Below, one piece after another: positions 47,441-56,081 of a stretch of 64,000 nt of DNA. The number at the start of each line of letters is the position of its first letter. Positions within the stretch are counted from its first letter, which is position 1. Position numbers and translations under genes: made by a program. Location: NCBI RefSeq assembly GCF_012641075.1, contig NZ_JAAXLJ010000008.1, positions 1 through 64,000 of the forward strand, given 5' to 3'. This stretch comes from Secundilactobacillus angelensis. GTDB lineage: Bacteria; Bacillota; Bacilli; Lactobacillales; Lactobacillaceae. The notes beneath the pieces are model-generated. The model did no database searches. It was not told the origin of the DNA and was given only the letters and a program-made list of their open reading frames with translations.

Positions 47441-48214
47441 CTAAGCCTCTGAATGATTAATGATCGGTTCCCAGTGGAATTCCGCCTCAGTGGCAACCTC
47501 ACCATTTTCCATTGTAATCCGGTGTTTTGTCACGATTGCGTCTGGTACGTCAGTCATCAATGTTGCTTCACTAGTCACCATGTGGTGGTACTGAACCTCG
47601 TTTTGAAAACGAATGTTAATGGCTGTCAAATTATGACGGGTTAAAAAGCTCATAGGTAGAGCGTCTAGCAGCCAATCGAAGTAGCGCGAGTTATTCACGT
47701 GACCGTTGCCATCAATATCAAAATAGCGGACCCGATACTGCTTAGTCATTAACTGATCTGAATCTGCCAGCCGTTTGGGTTTTGGTAACCGGGGGATCAT
47801 CTTTACTTCTTCAGAATTGAAAGGTGCAATGATATCGTCCGGGATGGTAACAATTTTACGGGTTTCGTGATTCATCGTGACCCAAATACTCTCGACATGA
47901 ACACACTCTTTGCCGTCACTGTCATGCACCCAGAATTCACGGAAGGCAAAATAACGATTGTAACAAGTGGCCTGCGTGGATACTTCAATGGTTTCACCCT
48001 GCTTGGGCAAGCGCGTAATATCCAGCTTGTACTGGGTAACGACCCAGCCAATACCTAACTTAGCCACTGTTTTTGCACCCACTCCCAGAGAATCCGTCTG
48101 ATCCTCGGAAGCCAAAATAATCATATTGATCAGCATGGCTGGTGTCACGGTGTTGGAGACATCCGTTTCATAAAAAGTAACTTGATGTTTTTCTGAAAAA
48201 ATATTTGCACCCAT
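47441..48214 (-). CDS. Acyl-ACP thioesterase
   Basis: 257 residues, double hotdog fold of the bacterial FatA/FatB-like family. Releases fatty acids from acyl carrier protein. N-terminal hotdog with FYETDVSNTVTPAMLINM and the second with RVRYFDIDGNGHVNNSRYFDWLLD, whose Asn/His pair is the catalytic region. It lies 11 bp after rsmI in the long operon and has no other lipid gene near it. Confidence 0.88.
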   Translation of the reverse strand: MGANIFSEKHQVTFYETDVSNTVTPAMLINMIILASEDQTDSLGVGAKTVAKLGIGWVVTQYKLDITRLPKQGETIEVSTQATCYNRYFAFREFWVHDSDGKECVHVESIWVTMNHETRKIVTIPDDIIAPFNSEEVKMIPRLPKPKRLADSDQLMTKQYRVRYFDIDGNGHVNNSRYFDWLLDALPMSFLTRHNLTAINIRFQNEVQYHHMVTSEATLMTDVPDAIVTKHRITMENGEVATEAEFHWEPIINHSEA

Positions 48215-48225
48215 TCGGTTTTCCC

Positions 48226-49116
48226 CTACCCCTTCTCGTTCAGATGGTGATAAATCTGATAAACTTCCTGTTTTTTCATTTCGCGTAAGTGAGCCACTTG
48301 CTTAATGGCTTCATTTGGTTTCAGTCCGGTTTCAATGAGATGATCCACATGATCCTCAATGCTGAGGCCGCTATAATCAGGCTCTTCGTCCTCTCGATCC
48401 CCCTGCGGATTGCCACTAACGATGACAACAAATTCACCGCGAACTTGGTCTGACTGCTTGGCCCACTCTAGTAGTTCAGTGAGTGTACCGCGTAAAAACT
48501 GCTCGTGTTTTTTGGTTAATTCTCGGCACAGTGAGGCCTGCCGCTCACCACCATAGACGTCTACCAAATGTTGCAGGGTTTTAGCTAGTCGGTGTGGTGC
48601 TTCGTAAAAAATTTGGCTTTCCGAGTGATTCTTCAACTCTGCCAGTTCAGCAACTTGTAGCTTGGGTTTCCGATCGAGAAAACCGTAAAAATAAAACGGC
48701 TGCGGTTCAAGGCCAGATGCAATCAAAGCTGTCAGTGCCGCGTTAGCCCCTGGTAATGGGACCACCGGAATATCAGCCTCAATACAAGCCAATACCAGTT
48801 CGTGCCCAGGATCACTAATTGATGGCATCCCGGCATCACTCACTTGTGCAAGGTTTTCACCCGCCTGCAGCTTCGCCACCAATTGTGGGATGCGTTCCTG
48901 AGTATTATGCTCATGAAAACTGATCTGAGGTGTTTCAATTTCAAAATGGTTGAGCAGCTTCTGTGTATTACGGGTATCTTCGGCCGCAATCAAATCGACT
49001 TCCTTGAGCACGTCGACACTGCGGAAGGTCATATCCCCTAAGTTACCGATTGGCGTTGGGACCAAATAGAGCGTACCGAACTGATTCTGTTTTGAAAAAC
49101 TCATTTGCGATTGCAA
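48226..49116 (-). CDS. rsmI: 16S rRNA (cytidine-2'-O)-methyltransferase RsmI
   Basis: 296 residues. Methylates the 2'-O of C1402 in the 16S decoding centre. Tetrapyrrole-methylase fold: LVPTPIGNLGDMTFRSV, AEDTRNTQKLLNHF, VSDAGMPSISDPG and GANAALTALIASG. TTG at 49116 is chosen because AGGAGG lies 6 bp upstream; ATG four codons later would be 18 bp from it. Confidence 0.95.
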   Translation of the reverse strand: MQSQMSFSKQNQFGTLYLVPTPIGNLGDMTFRSVDVLKEVDLIAAEDTRNTQKLLNHFEIETPQISFHEHNTQERIPQLVAKLQAGENLAQVSDAGMPSISDPGHELVLACIEADIPVVPLPGANAALTALIASGLEPQPFYFYGFLDRKPKLQVAELAELKNHSESQIFYEAPHRLAKTLQHLVDVYGGERQASLCRELTKKHEQFLRGTLTELLEWAKQSDQVRGEFVVIVSGNPQGDREDEEPDYSGLSIEDHVDHLIETGLKPNEAIKQVAHLREMKKQEVYQIYHHLNEKG

Positions 49117-49131
49117 GTTGCTCCTCCTAAT

Positions 49132-49470
49132 TTACCGTTCACCATAAATAACGTCTAAACAAAACGCACAGGGTTCATTGTTCTCTCGCCGTTTGCCATA
49201 CTCAAAATTACAAACGTGAAACCCTTCTTCGTAAAGTTTCTCGAGATTCTGCCGTGATTTTGACAGTTGAGGTTCAGGGTTACTGCCATCATTATCGTCA
49301 TTGCCGTCAGATCGTAATACTTCTCGTAGATGCTGGTTTTCAATCTTCAATTCAGCATTTTGTTCTAAGGTCTTGGTCACTTCGGCCTGGACATGCTCAA
49401 ACTTCGAAATTATCTGCAACATTTCGGTCTGTAGATCTTTCAACTCTTCGTAAACATCCCGCTTTGCCAA
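49132..49470 (-). CDS. yabA: DNA replication initiation control protein YabA
   Basis: 112 residues. Binds DnaA and DnaN and restrains initiation. An N-terminal coiled coil (about 1-60; tetramerisation) is joined to a C-terminal zinc domain with HVCNFEYGKRRENNEPCAFC, giving the His-Cys-Cys-Cys ligand set. It lies between holB and rsmI, as in Bacillus. Confidence 0.95.
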   Translation of the reverse strand: MAKRDVYEELKDLQTEMLQIISKFEHVQAEVTKTLEQNAELKIENQHLREVLRSDGNDDNDGSNPEPQLSKSRQNLEKLYEEGFHVCNFEYGKRRENNEPCAFCLDVIYGER

Positions 49471-49525
49471 GATTGCACCCTCTTTGATTAATCAATATGT
49501 AACGAATGCCTAGTTAATAGCCACT

Positions 49526-50545
49526 CTAAGCAGTCTGTGTCATTGCCGCCAAAATTTGTAAGGTCAGCGTCTCTAAAATACTTTGAATATTCATATTTCC
49601 AGCAAGCGCCTTTTTGGTAGCCAAAGCCGCCGTTAAAATAGTTAAAAGCTGATTTCTAGACAACGACGACGCTATTTCTGTCAGGGTTGTTTGTAACGCC
49701 GGAAAAACCGTTTGCGCGTCAGATGATAAATATTTGGTCTGTAACGTATCCTGCCACAGCAAAATGATCGCATCTAAGATGACCGCTTGATGATCTTTGT
49801 CATGCGCTAACGGCATCAAGCCAGTTTGAACGGTCACGAAGGCCATATCGTCACGCTTAGCAAGTTGGCCAAACCAGCGGCTAAGTTCGTGCTGACAATT
49901 GGCTAGCCAGTCATCAACAACTAACTGTTGCGCATCATCTAAACTATTAGTTAATCCGCTCAACAACGGAATTTGATTTTCAGAAATATGATTCTCACGT
50001 AAGGTTTCGGCAAATGCTTTCCCGGTAAGCGATGGGAATTCAACAATTTGGGTTCTGGATAAAATGGTCGCCAGCATCATTGACTTATTTGTGGTCAACA
50101 AAAAAATGACCCGGTTGGCAACGGGCTCCTCAATAAACTTCAACAGACCGTTAGCAGCGTTAGTGGTCAATGTTTCGGCGCCCTCGATAATAAAAACCTT
50201 GATTGAGCCTTCTACCGGACTCTTTGCAAATTCGTCTTTAATGTAACGTACCTGATCAACTTTAATTCTTTGCCCATCAGGTTGAACCGTTACCACGTCA
50301 GGATTATCCCCAGCTAAAATTCGACCGCATTCTGGACATTGGCCACAGGGCATACCATCCTCGTTAGGATTCTGACAAAATAGTCCCATGGCAACAACTT
50401 GGGCCACCGCCCGCTTGCCACAGCCAGGTAACCCCGAAAAAAGGTAGGCATGGCTGAGCCGCTTCGTTGCCACAAGGTGAATAAAGTGCTGCATGAGTTG
50501 TGGTTGCTTACTTTCAGCTTGTTCAATTAAATTTTGTCCAGCCAA
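49526..50545 (-). CDS. holB: DNA polymerase III delta' subunit
   Basis: 339 residues. Clamp-loader subunit. AAA+ fold with SHAYLFSGLPGCGKRAVAQ (degenerate Walker A, as normal for delta'), zinc module CQNPNEDGMPCGQCPEC and the SRC-like element LSRTQ. It starts 18 bp after darA. Confidence 0.95.
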   Translation of the reverse strand: MAGQNLIEQAESKQPQLMQHFIHLVATKRLSHAYLFSGLPGCGKRAVAQVVAMGLFCQNPNEDGMPCGQCPECGRILAGDNPDVVTVQPDGQRIKVDQVRYIKDEFAKSPVEGSIKVFIIEGAETLTTNAANGLLKFIEEPVANRVIFLLTTNKSMMLATILSRTQIVEFPSLTGKAFAETLRENHISENQIPLLSGLTNSLDDAQQLVVDDWLANCQHELSRWFGQLAKRDDMAFVTVQTGLMPLAHDKDHQAVILDAIILLWQDTLQTKYLSSDAQTVFPALQTTLTEIASSLSRNQLLTILTAALATKKALAGNMNIQSILETLTLQILAAMTQTA

Positions 50546-50563
50546 AGCCTACCTCCGTGAGTA

Positions 50564-50893
50564 CTAAAATTGATGAAATTGTTCGATTGGTAAAACAAAT
50601 ACGGTTGCGCCACCAACCTGCACTTCAACGGGATACCCTGAAGTACTTTCCATTTGCGCATCAATATTGACAGGTGGCGTCATGAACTGCTGACGAGTCC
50701 TTGAGGTTTCATGAATCAAATCAAGTACTTCTTGAACTCGTTTGTCTTCAATCCCGATCATATAAGTGGTGTTGCCGGACTTCAAAAACCCACCGGTAGT
50801 TGATAGCCGGGTTGCACCAATGCCAGCCTTCACAAATTCGCTCCGGAGTCGATTGGCATCCTTATCCTGCACAATTGCAATTACTAGTTTCAT
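50564..50893 (-). CDS. darA: Cyclic di-AMP receptor DarA (PstA/YaaQ family)
   Basis: 109 residues, PII-like trimeric protein. VIAIVQDKDANRLRSEF at the start and TGGFLKSGNTTYMIGIED match the c-di-AMP-binding signature (the Gly-Phe-Leu and Thr region). The downstream target of DarA is unknown in the family. It lies between tmk and holB. It should not be confused with the phosphate permease PstA at 20961. Confidence 0.94.
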   Translation of the reverse strand: MKLVIAIVQDKDANRLRSEFVKAGIGATRLSTTGGFLKSGNTTYMIGIEDKRVQEVLDLIHETSRTRQQFMTPPVNIDAQMESTSGYPVEVQVGGATVFVLPIEQFHQF

Positions 50894-50916
50894 GACTAAC
50901 CCTTCTTTCTGCCAAA

Positions 50917-51549
50917 TTAACGTTGCTTAATTTTATTTGTAATGAGTGCCATCGCTTGTTCAACCACTACTGTCAGCGGTTGCGTTGCATCGATTGTCAC
51001 AATTCTCTCAGGAAACCGCTCAGCTAACCTGAGATAGGCTGATCGGACCCGTTGATGAAAGCTCAGTGCTTCAGCGTCTAATCGATCCACGTTTTTCCGG
51101 TGAGCTTTAATCCGTGCGAGACCGACTTCTGAAGGAACGTCGACGTAAATGGTTAAATCGGGGGTCAGCCCCTCGGTTGCAAACTGGTTCATCTGATAGA
51201 CCGCTTCCTCACCAATCTGCCGTCCAGCGCCTTGGTAGGCTACCGAACTATCAACAAATCGGTCACACAAAACAATCTTGTTGGCAGCCAGAGCAGGCCG
51301 AATCGTTTCCTGAATAAGCTGTCGTCGTGACGCAGCGTACAGCAACGCTTCAGTGCGGACATCCATCTGAGTGTTTTGAGGATCCAAAATAATCTTTCGG
51401 ATGGCTTCTGAAATCTGATTACCACCTGGTTCACGGGTCACCAGAATGTCAGTGCGTTTCTGAGCCTGGAACTGCTCAGTGATTTGAGTTAACACGGTTG
51501 TTTTTCCCGCGCCATCTGGTCCTTCAAATGAAATAAATAAGCCTGCCAA
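50917..51549 (-). CDS. tmk: Thymidylate kinase
   Basis: 210 residues from TTG 51549 (GAGGT 8 bp upstream), giving (M)AGLFISFEGPDGAGKTT; the longer frame is non-conserved. dTMP to dTDP. P-loop FEGPDGAGKTT, DR(F/Y) motif CDRFVDSSVAYQGAGR, and the LID with Asp/Arg residues. First gene of the long tmk-to-tsaD unit. Confidence 0.96.
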   Translation of the reverse strand: MAGLFISFEGPDGAGKTTVLTQITEQFQAQKRTDILVTREPGGNQISEAIRKIILDPQNTQMDVRTEALLYAASRRQLIQETIRPALAANKIVLCDRFVDSSVAYQGAGRQIGEEAVYQMNQFATEGLTPDLTIYVDVPSEVGLARIKAHRKNVDRLDAEALSFHQRVRSAYLRLAERFPERIVTIDATQPLTVVVEQAMALITNKIKQR

Positions 51550-51732
51550 ATTGGTTACCTCGATTACAATTAATTGTCGTGGGCCACAATAAAAACGTCC
51601 TGTGCACCCACTATACTTATGATACGACACTAGCAATTGTACTTGATTGGCGCTACGTAATCAAGCGCTTAGCAGACGCCAAAAGGTTGCCAAAATTACT
51701 GAAAAACTAATTGATTACCTACGACGTTAAAC

Positions 51733-51770
51733 AAAAATCCCATTCTAACGAAAACATTAGAACGGGACTT
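51733..51770 (-). terminator. Terminator of the dnaX-recR-yaaL unit
   Basis: 11-bp stem with one G-U pair (tcccgttctaa / ttagaatggga on the minus strand), 8-base loop, then TTTTTG; 18 bp after the yaaL stop. Confidence 0.85.
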
Positions 51771-51784
51771 GTTTTTAGCTGCGT

Positions 51785-52027
51785 CTAATGATCAAACACA
51801 GACGCTTGAATATGTTCACCACGAACCTTTCTCAGTCGAGCTTCACGGTAGAGAAAGAGGTATTTTTGTCGGGCTAATGCCGTTTGCGCAGTGATTTCTT
51901 CATCAACATCCGCAATCGCAATTTCAGTCTGCTTAGCCTGGTCCCACTCTTCTTTAGCGCGTTCGATGGTCGTTAATAATTGCTCATCAAACTGAGTTCT
52001 AATGCGTTGCTTACGTACACCAAACAA
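51785..52027 (-). CDS. yaaL: YaaL family protein (DUF2508)
   Basis: 80 residues, charged and mostly helical (EEWDQAKQTEIAIADVDEEITAQTALARQKYLFLYREARLR). The family is conserved after recR in Firmicutes; function unknown. Starts 12 bp after recR. Confidence 0.9.
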   Translation of the reverse strand: MFGVRKQRIRTQFDEQLLTTIERAKEEWDQAKQTEIAIADVDEEITAQTALARQKYLFLYREARLRKVRGEHIQASVFDH

Positions 52028-52039
52028 ATGATCACTTCC

Positions 52040-52648
52040 TTACATTTCAGTTCGGCCTTCAACCGCCTTATACAGCGTCATTTCGTCAGCATATTCAATA
52101 TCTGATCCGACTGAAAGGCCGTGGGCGAGCCGCGTCACTTTAATGCCGGCAGGTTTGATCAGCCGTGAAAGGTACATCGCTGTTGCTTCACCTTCTGGCG
52201 TTGCGTTGGTTGCCACGATAACTTCTTTAACGTCCGGATTGGTCTGCAACCGTTTCAGCAGGCTTGACATGTTCAAGTCCTCGGGTCCCTTACCTTCAAT
52301 TGGTGACAAGACGCCGTTCAACACATGATATAAACCATGATATTCCTTCATTTTCTCCATGGTCATGATATCTTTCGCTTGTTCAACCACCAGAATCTGG
52401 CTTTGATCACGGGTTTTATCACGACAAATATCACAAGGATCATTTTCGGTGATGTTGCCGCAGATCGAACAAAAATGCAGGTCACGTTTAGCTGAAATCA
52501 ATGATTTAGCGAACCGGGTCACGTCGTCGCTATCCATGTCAATGGTATAAAATGCCAACCGAGTGGCCGTTTTTTGTCCAATTCCTGGCAGCTTCATATA
52601 ACTATCAATTAGTTGTGCAATTGGTTCTGGATATTGCATTGCTGCCAT
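52040..52648 (-). CDS. recR: Recombination protein RecR
   Basis: 202 residues. RecFOR component that helps load RecA at gaps. N-terminal helix-hairpin-helix [15 protein letters not shown], Cys4 zinc finger [16 protein letters not shown], Toprim domain ([31 protein letters not shown]). ATG at 52648 or three codons downstream (MQYPEPI, as in Bacillus) are both possible; AAAGGAG lies between usual spacings for the two. Confidence 0.96.
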   Translation of the reverse strand: MAAMQYPEPIAQLIDSYMKLPGIGQKTATRLAFYTIDMDSDDVTRFAKSLISAKRDLHFCSICGNITENDPCDICRDKTRDQSQILVVEQAKDIMTMEKMKEYHGLYHVLNGVLSPIEGKGPEDLNMSSLLKRLQTNPDVKEVIVATNATPEGEATAMYLSRLIKPAGIKVTRLAHGLSVGSDIEYADEMTLYKAVEGRTEM

Positions 52649-52665
52649 TCACTCCTTTAATTCAA

Positions 52666-52980
52666 CTACATTCCGGGTATATTGTTGGTGTATTTGCCTA
52701 AGGTCTGCTTACCATCTTCATCAATTTGTTTTAATGCTGAGTTGACGGCAGCCAAAATCAAATCACTCAGCATGTCTGGATCATCTGGATCGATTGCTTT
52801 AGGATCAATTGACAGATCGGTCATTTCACGTTTTCCGGTAAAGGTCGCCTTCACCATTTCGTCCGGCGAAACACCGACGTAAGTCTTAGCCTCCATCACT
52901 TTTTGTTCTTCAGCCAATTGTTTTTCCATTTTTTTCATTTGTTTCATCATGTTGCCCATATTACGATTTCCACGCATCAT
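52666..52980 (-). CDS. Nucleoid-associated protein EbfC/YbaB family
   Basis: 104 residues, small DNA-binding dimer. N-terminal Met-rich helix (MGNMMKQMKKMEKQLAEEQK), beta core VKATFTGKREMTDLSIDP, and a final helix. Always located between dnaX and recR. Confidence 0.95.
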   Translation of the reverse strand: MMRGNRNMGNMMKQMKKMEKQLAEEQKVMEAKTYVGVSPDEMVKATFTGKREMTDLSIDPKAIDPDDPDMLSDLILAAVNSALKQIDEDGKQTLGKYTNNIPGM

Positions 52981-53008
52981 AGTTTGTTACCATCCTCTAT
53001 TAATATAA

Positions 53009-54742
53009 TTAATCTGACTTGACGTCGATCACGTCGTCACCAAATAACTCCTTGGCCTTGTCGACCACTGGTTCTGTTTCGGATTTATTACCTTCATCAC
53101 CGGACTGATCATCTGGGGGCGTTGTTCCGTCATCTTCCCCACTAGCGACTTGGTGCTGCTCCAAATAAGTCTTTCTAATCTGTGGCCATTGATCAGTTGG
53201 CACAAATACCAGTTTCGGTACTTTATGTGTTAACCGATCTAAACCGTTCTCCAGTGCGTCATTTAATTCCTGGTCAGCATTCGCACGTTGTTGTAAGAAC
53301 GCATAATCAAAGGCAATGATTGCACCATCTGGACTAGCTGCCACCGGTTTGGAAACACCCATAATCGACCGTTGTGGGATTGACAGAATGTTCATTAAGT
53401 CTGACCAGACATCTTGTAAAGCGGATAAGTCTTGACGGGTTGCCGCACCCAAAATTGGGTAAACCTTGCTGAGATTAACCTGCGTGCGCTTTGGTTTCGG
53501 CATGGTTTTAACCACTGCTGGCCGTTTTGGTGTAGCACCCGTTGCGGGAGCCTTTTGCAATTCAGCCAGTGTTTTTTTCAGATTGCTAACTTCTGATTCC
53601 AACCGGTCGATCACCGAATGGTCAACCTGGCTAGCTCCCGTAGTTTGATTGGGTTGCTTTTGATGGCCTGCCAAACGTACCGTCAACACTTCGAGGTAAA
53701 CATCTTCATGGGTAGTAAACCGCATTTGCTGTTGAATGTCATTTAAGTCATCAATAATGTCGTAAAGCTGTTGTGGCTTAATTTCGGTCGCTAGTTGCTT
53801 GAAGTCAGAATCCACCTGATCCATCTCAATCTGTGTCACCAGTTCAGGCGATTGCTGATACAGCAACAAATCCCGAGTAAGATTGACCAGATCTTCCGTA
53901 AAGCGCTCTGGGTCCTTACCTTCATCTAAAATCTGCTGTACCGTCATCAGCGCCTTTTGCGTCTCTTGGTGTGTGACCTGAGTCAAATAGGTCACCAACA
54001 GCTGCTTACGGACTGCTCCAGTAACTAGCAACGCGTTATCCAAAGTGACTTTATCATCACCAAAGGAAATCACCTGATCTAAAATACTAAGGGCATCACG
54101 CATACCACCCTCAGAGGCTTTGGCGATGACTTTCAGCGCTTCATCATCATAGTCAAGGCCCTTTTCCTTCAATATATACGTCATCCGTGACAGACTATCT
54201 TTAGCCTGAATTTGCTTAAAATCAAACCGCTGCGTCCGTGAAATGATGGTTGCTGGAATTTTATGCGGTTCCGTGGTTGCAAGAATAAAAATCACGTTTG
54301 CTGGCGGCTCTTCCAGAGTCTTTAACAGTGCGTTGAAAGCACCTGTTGACAGCATATGAACTTCATCAATGATATAAACTTTGTATTCAGCTTCCGTGGG
54401 GGCATACTTCACTTTGTCGCGAATGTCGCGAATCTCTTCCACCCCGTTATTAGAGGCAGCATCGATTTCAATCACATCATTCATGGTCCCTTTGGTAATT
54501 GCCTTGCAGGTTTCACACTCGTTGCACGGTTCGCCATCCACTTGATGCTGGCAGTTCACTGCCTTGGCAAAAATTTTGGCCATCGAGGTCTTACCAGTTC
54601 CCCGTGGACCGGCAAACAGGTAGGCATGACTAATTTGTTTAGTTTTAACGGCGTTTTTCAAAGTCTGGGTAATCAGTGTCTGCCCAATAACTTCATCAAA
54701 ACGCTGTGGCCGCCATACCCGGTATAAGGCTTGGTAACTCAT
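53009..54742 (-). CDS. dnaX: DNA polymerase III gamma/tau subunit
   Basis: 577 residues from ATG 54742 (GAGGG 8 bp upstream), giving MSYQALYRVWRPQRF; the frame to 54775 has no family support. Clamp-loader AAA+ core with Walker A GPRGTGKTS, zinc module CQHQVDGEPCNECETC, DEVHMLS, SRT (ISRTQRFDF), followed by oligomerisation domain III, a low-complexity linker and a tau-type C-terminus. Heads dnaX-ebfC-recR-yaaL. Confidence 0.96.
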   Translation of the reverse strand: MSYQALYRVWRPQRFDEVIGQTLITQTLKNAVKTKQISHAYLFAGPRGTGKTSMAKIFAKAVNCQHQVDGEPCNECETCKAITKGTMNDVIEIDAASNNGVEEIRDIRDKVKYAPTEAEYKVYIIDEVHMLSTGAFNALLKTLEEPPANVIFILATTEPHKIPATIISRTQRFDFKQIQAKDSLSRMTYILKEKGLDYDDEALKVIAKASEGGMRDALSILDQVISFGDDKVTLDNALLVTGAVRKQLLVTYLTQVTHQETQKALMTVQQILDEGKDPERFTEDLVNLTRDLLLYQQSPELVTQIEMDQVDSDFKQLATEIKPQQLYDIIDDLNDIQQQMRFTTHEDVYLEVLTVRLAGHQKQPNQTTGASQVDHSVIDRLESEVSNLKKTLAELQKAPATGATPKRPAVVKTMPKPKRTQVNLSKVYPILGAATRQDLSALQDVWSDLMNILSIPQRSIMGVSKPVAASPDGAIIAFDYAFLQQRANADQELNDALENGLDRLTHKVPKLVFVPTDQWPQIRKTYLEQHQVASGEDDGTTPPDDQSGDEGNKSETEPVVDKAKELFGDDVIDVKSD

Positions 54743-54859
54743 GACAATTCCCTCGATTCTCTCTGGTTTTCTCATAGAACTTACTGGTAAACATTATATA
54801 GTGTTTGGGAAACAAATACTATACATTGAGGTTGTCTGGACCGTTAAAAATCGTATAAG

Positions 54860-54898
54860 AAGAGGACGGTAACAAAACTAAATGTTTTGTTCCGCCCT
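54860..54898 (-). terminator. SRP RNA terminator
   Basis: Long stem (gggcggaacaaaac / gttttgttaccgtcct, one bulged base and one G-U pair) with a 5-base loop, 15-20 bp past the SRP RNA, followed by a T-rich tract. Confidence 0.75.
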
Positions 54899-54911
54899 CA
54901 TTAAAAGTCAT

Positions 54912-55004
54912 ATCAACTTGGAGCACAAAGTCACACATACTTAGTGCTGCTTCCTTCCGGACCTGACACGATTCGTAAGGTTACCCTTGCCCCAAGGCCT
55001 TGCG
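54912..55004 (-). ncRNA. ffs: Signal recognition particle RNA (small, 4.5S-like)
   Basis: The conserved apical loop GTGTCAGGTCCGGAAGGAAG followed by CAGCACTAAG is on the minus strand at about 54970-54940. The base of the helix is closed by CTTGGGGCA pairing with TGCTCCAAG (54996 and 54917 ends). Ends are estimated to within about 10 bases. Binds Ffh to target membrane proteins. The location between tadA and dnaX is typical. Confidence 0.95.
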
Positions 55005-55060
55005 GCAATTTCTACTTTAACATATTTAAAATATGAATGCCAGCCAAAATCACATCATCA

Positions 55061-55573
55061 TCACGATTTATTGACCTGTTGTCGTTTCTTCAGCTTGTTG
55101 CGCTTGCGAGCGGCCTTAAAAAATTTTTTTAGGACATCACCAGCTCGTTTTGCTAACACGCCTTCCGTAACTTCAACCTGATGATTTAACCGAGGGTCAT
55201 TCAACACACTATATAGTGTTGCTACCGCTCCAGCTTTCGGGTCACGAGCGCCGAAAACCACTCGCTCTACCCGTGAGTTGATGATGGCGCCACTGCACAT
55301 GATGCACGGCTCTAAGGTGACATATAGCGTACAATCCACCAAGCGCCAGCTGCCCAGCTTTTGGTTAGCTTCCTCAATGGCAATCATTTCGGCGTGATCA
55401 GCTGCTTGTTGGCTATGCTCCCGTAAATTGTGGCCCCGGCCAACAACTTCACCATCATGGACAATTACCGCTCCAATCGGCACTTCACCGATCAACGCTG
55501 ACTTATGTGCCTCTAACAATGCTTCTTCCATATAACGGTTATCGTTTTCGATCGTGCACATCACCTTTCTCAT
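55061..55573 (-). CDS. tadA: tRNA-specific adenosine deaminase
   Basis: 170 residues from ATG 55573 (AGGGATGG upstream); ATG 55561 is also possible. Converts A34 to inosine in tRNA-Arg(ACG). Zinc deaminase motifs HAEMIAIEEA and PCIMCSGA are complete. Basic C-terminus (KKFFKAARKRNKLKKRQQ). Divergent from nrdH. Confidence 0.95.
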   Translation of the reverse strand: MRKVMCTIENDNRYMEEALLEAHKSALIGEVPIGAVIVHDGEVVGRGHNLREHSQQAADHAEMIAIEEANQKLGSWRLVDCTLYVTLEPCIMCSGAIINSRVERVVFGARDPKAGAVATLYSVLNDPRLNHQVEVTEGVLAKRAGDVLKKFFKAARKRNKLKKRQQVNKS

Positions 55574-55637
55574 ACTACCATCCCTGGTAGTCAAAAATAT
55601 TCTTCACTGACTAAAAGTAACTATAATCGCCGTCCTT

Positions 55638-55685
55638 ACCCCATATTTGGTGTTTGAGTTTAAAATTGAACACAAAATATGGGGT
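55638..55685 (+). promoter_or_regulatory. Pair of NrdR boxes upstream of nrdHEF
   Basis: Box 1 (55638-55653) ACCCCATATTTGGTGT and box 2 (55670-55685) ACACAAAATATGGGGT are near-identical in inverted orientation and 32 bp centre to centre, three helical turns. This is the standard NrdR arrangement for dATP/ATP-sensing repression of ribonucleotide reductase. Confidence 0.85.
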
Positions 55686-55692
55686 TTGAAGG

Positions 55693-55737
55693 TTGAATTT
55701 TTCGCTGACTGGTGTAAACTCTATTTATCGAGTTTAC
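55693..55737 (+). promoter_or_regulatory. nrdH promoter and leader hairpin
   Basis: -35 TTGAAT (55693-55698), 16-bp spacer, -10 TAAACT (55715-55720). Overlapping the -10 and following bases, 55714-55737 is an 8-bp perfect inverted repeat GTAAACTC-8 bases-GAGTTTAC. Confidence 0.55.
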
Positions 55738-55754
55738 ATAGGAGAGTGATTCAC

Positions 55755-55982
55755 ATGGCAAAAGTAACGATCTATTCACGGAACAACTGCATGCAATGCA
55801 AAATGACGAAGCGATTTTTAACCGAGCACCATGTCGATTTTGTTGAACATAACATTAACGAAGACCCGCAGTATGTTGATTATCTCAAGGACCGCGGTTT
55901 TCAATCCCTGCCCGTCATCGAAACTGGCGATACCCAGTTTAGTGGCTTCAGACCAGATAAATTACAGAAACTGGCCATTTAA
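55755..55982 (+). CDS. nrdH: Glutaredoxin-like protein NrdH
   Basis: 75 residues from ATG 55755 (AGGAG 8 bp upstream); a longer frame through the promoter is spurious. Electron donor for the class Ib reductase, itself reduced by TrxB (13664). Active site CMQC at residues 11-14 and SGFRPDKL near the C-terminus are NrdH hallmarks. Confidence 0.95.
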   Translation: MAKVTIYSRNNCMQCKMTKRFLTEHHVDFVEHNINEDPQYVDYLKDRGFQSLPVIETGDTQFSGFRPDKLQKLAI

Positions 55983-55996
55983 CATACGCAGGCGTT

Positions 55997-56038
55997 AAGG
56001 TGGCGTATTCTGGATACCAGAAAACGTCACCTTTTTTA
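55997..56038 (+). terminator. Hairpin terminator between nrdH and nrdE
   Basis: Stem AAGGTGGCGT / ACGTCACCTT (one G-U) topped by TCTGG / CCAGA, then six T. It probably lets only part of the transcripts continue into nrdEF. Confidence 0.8.
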
Positions 56039-56081
56039 TTTTACGTATTTTACCCTCAATAGAAAAGAGTGAATTTTACAA

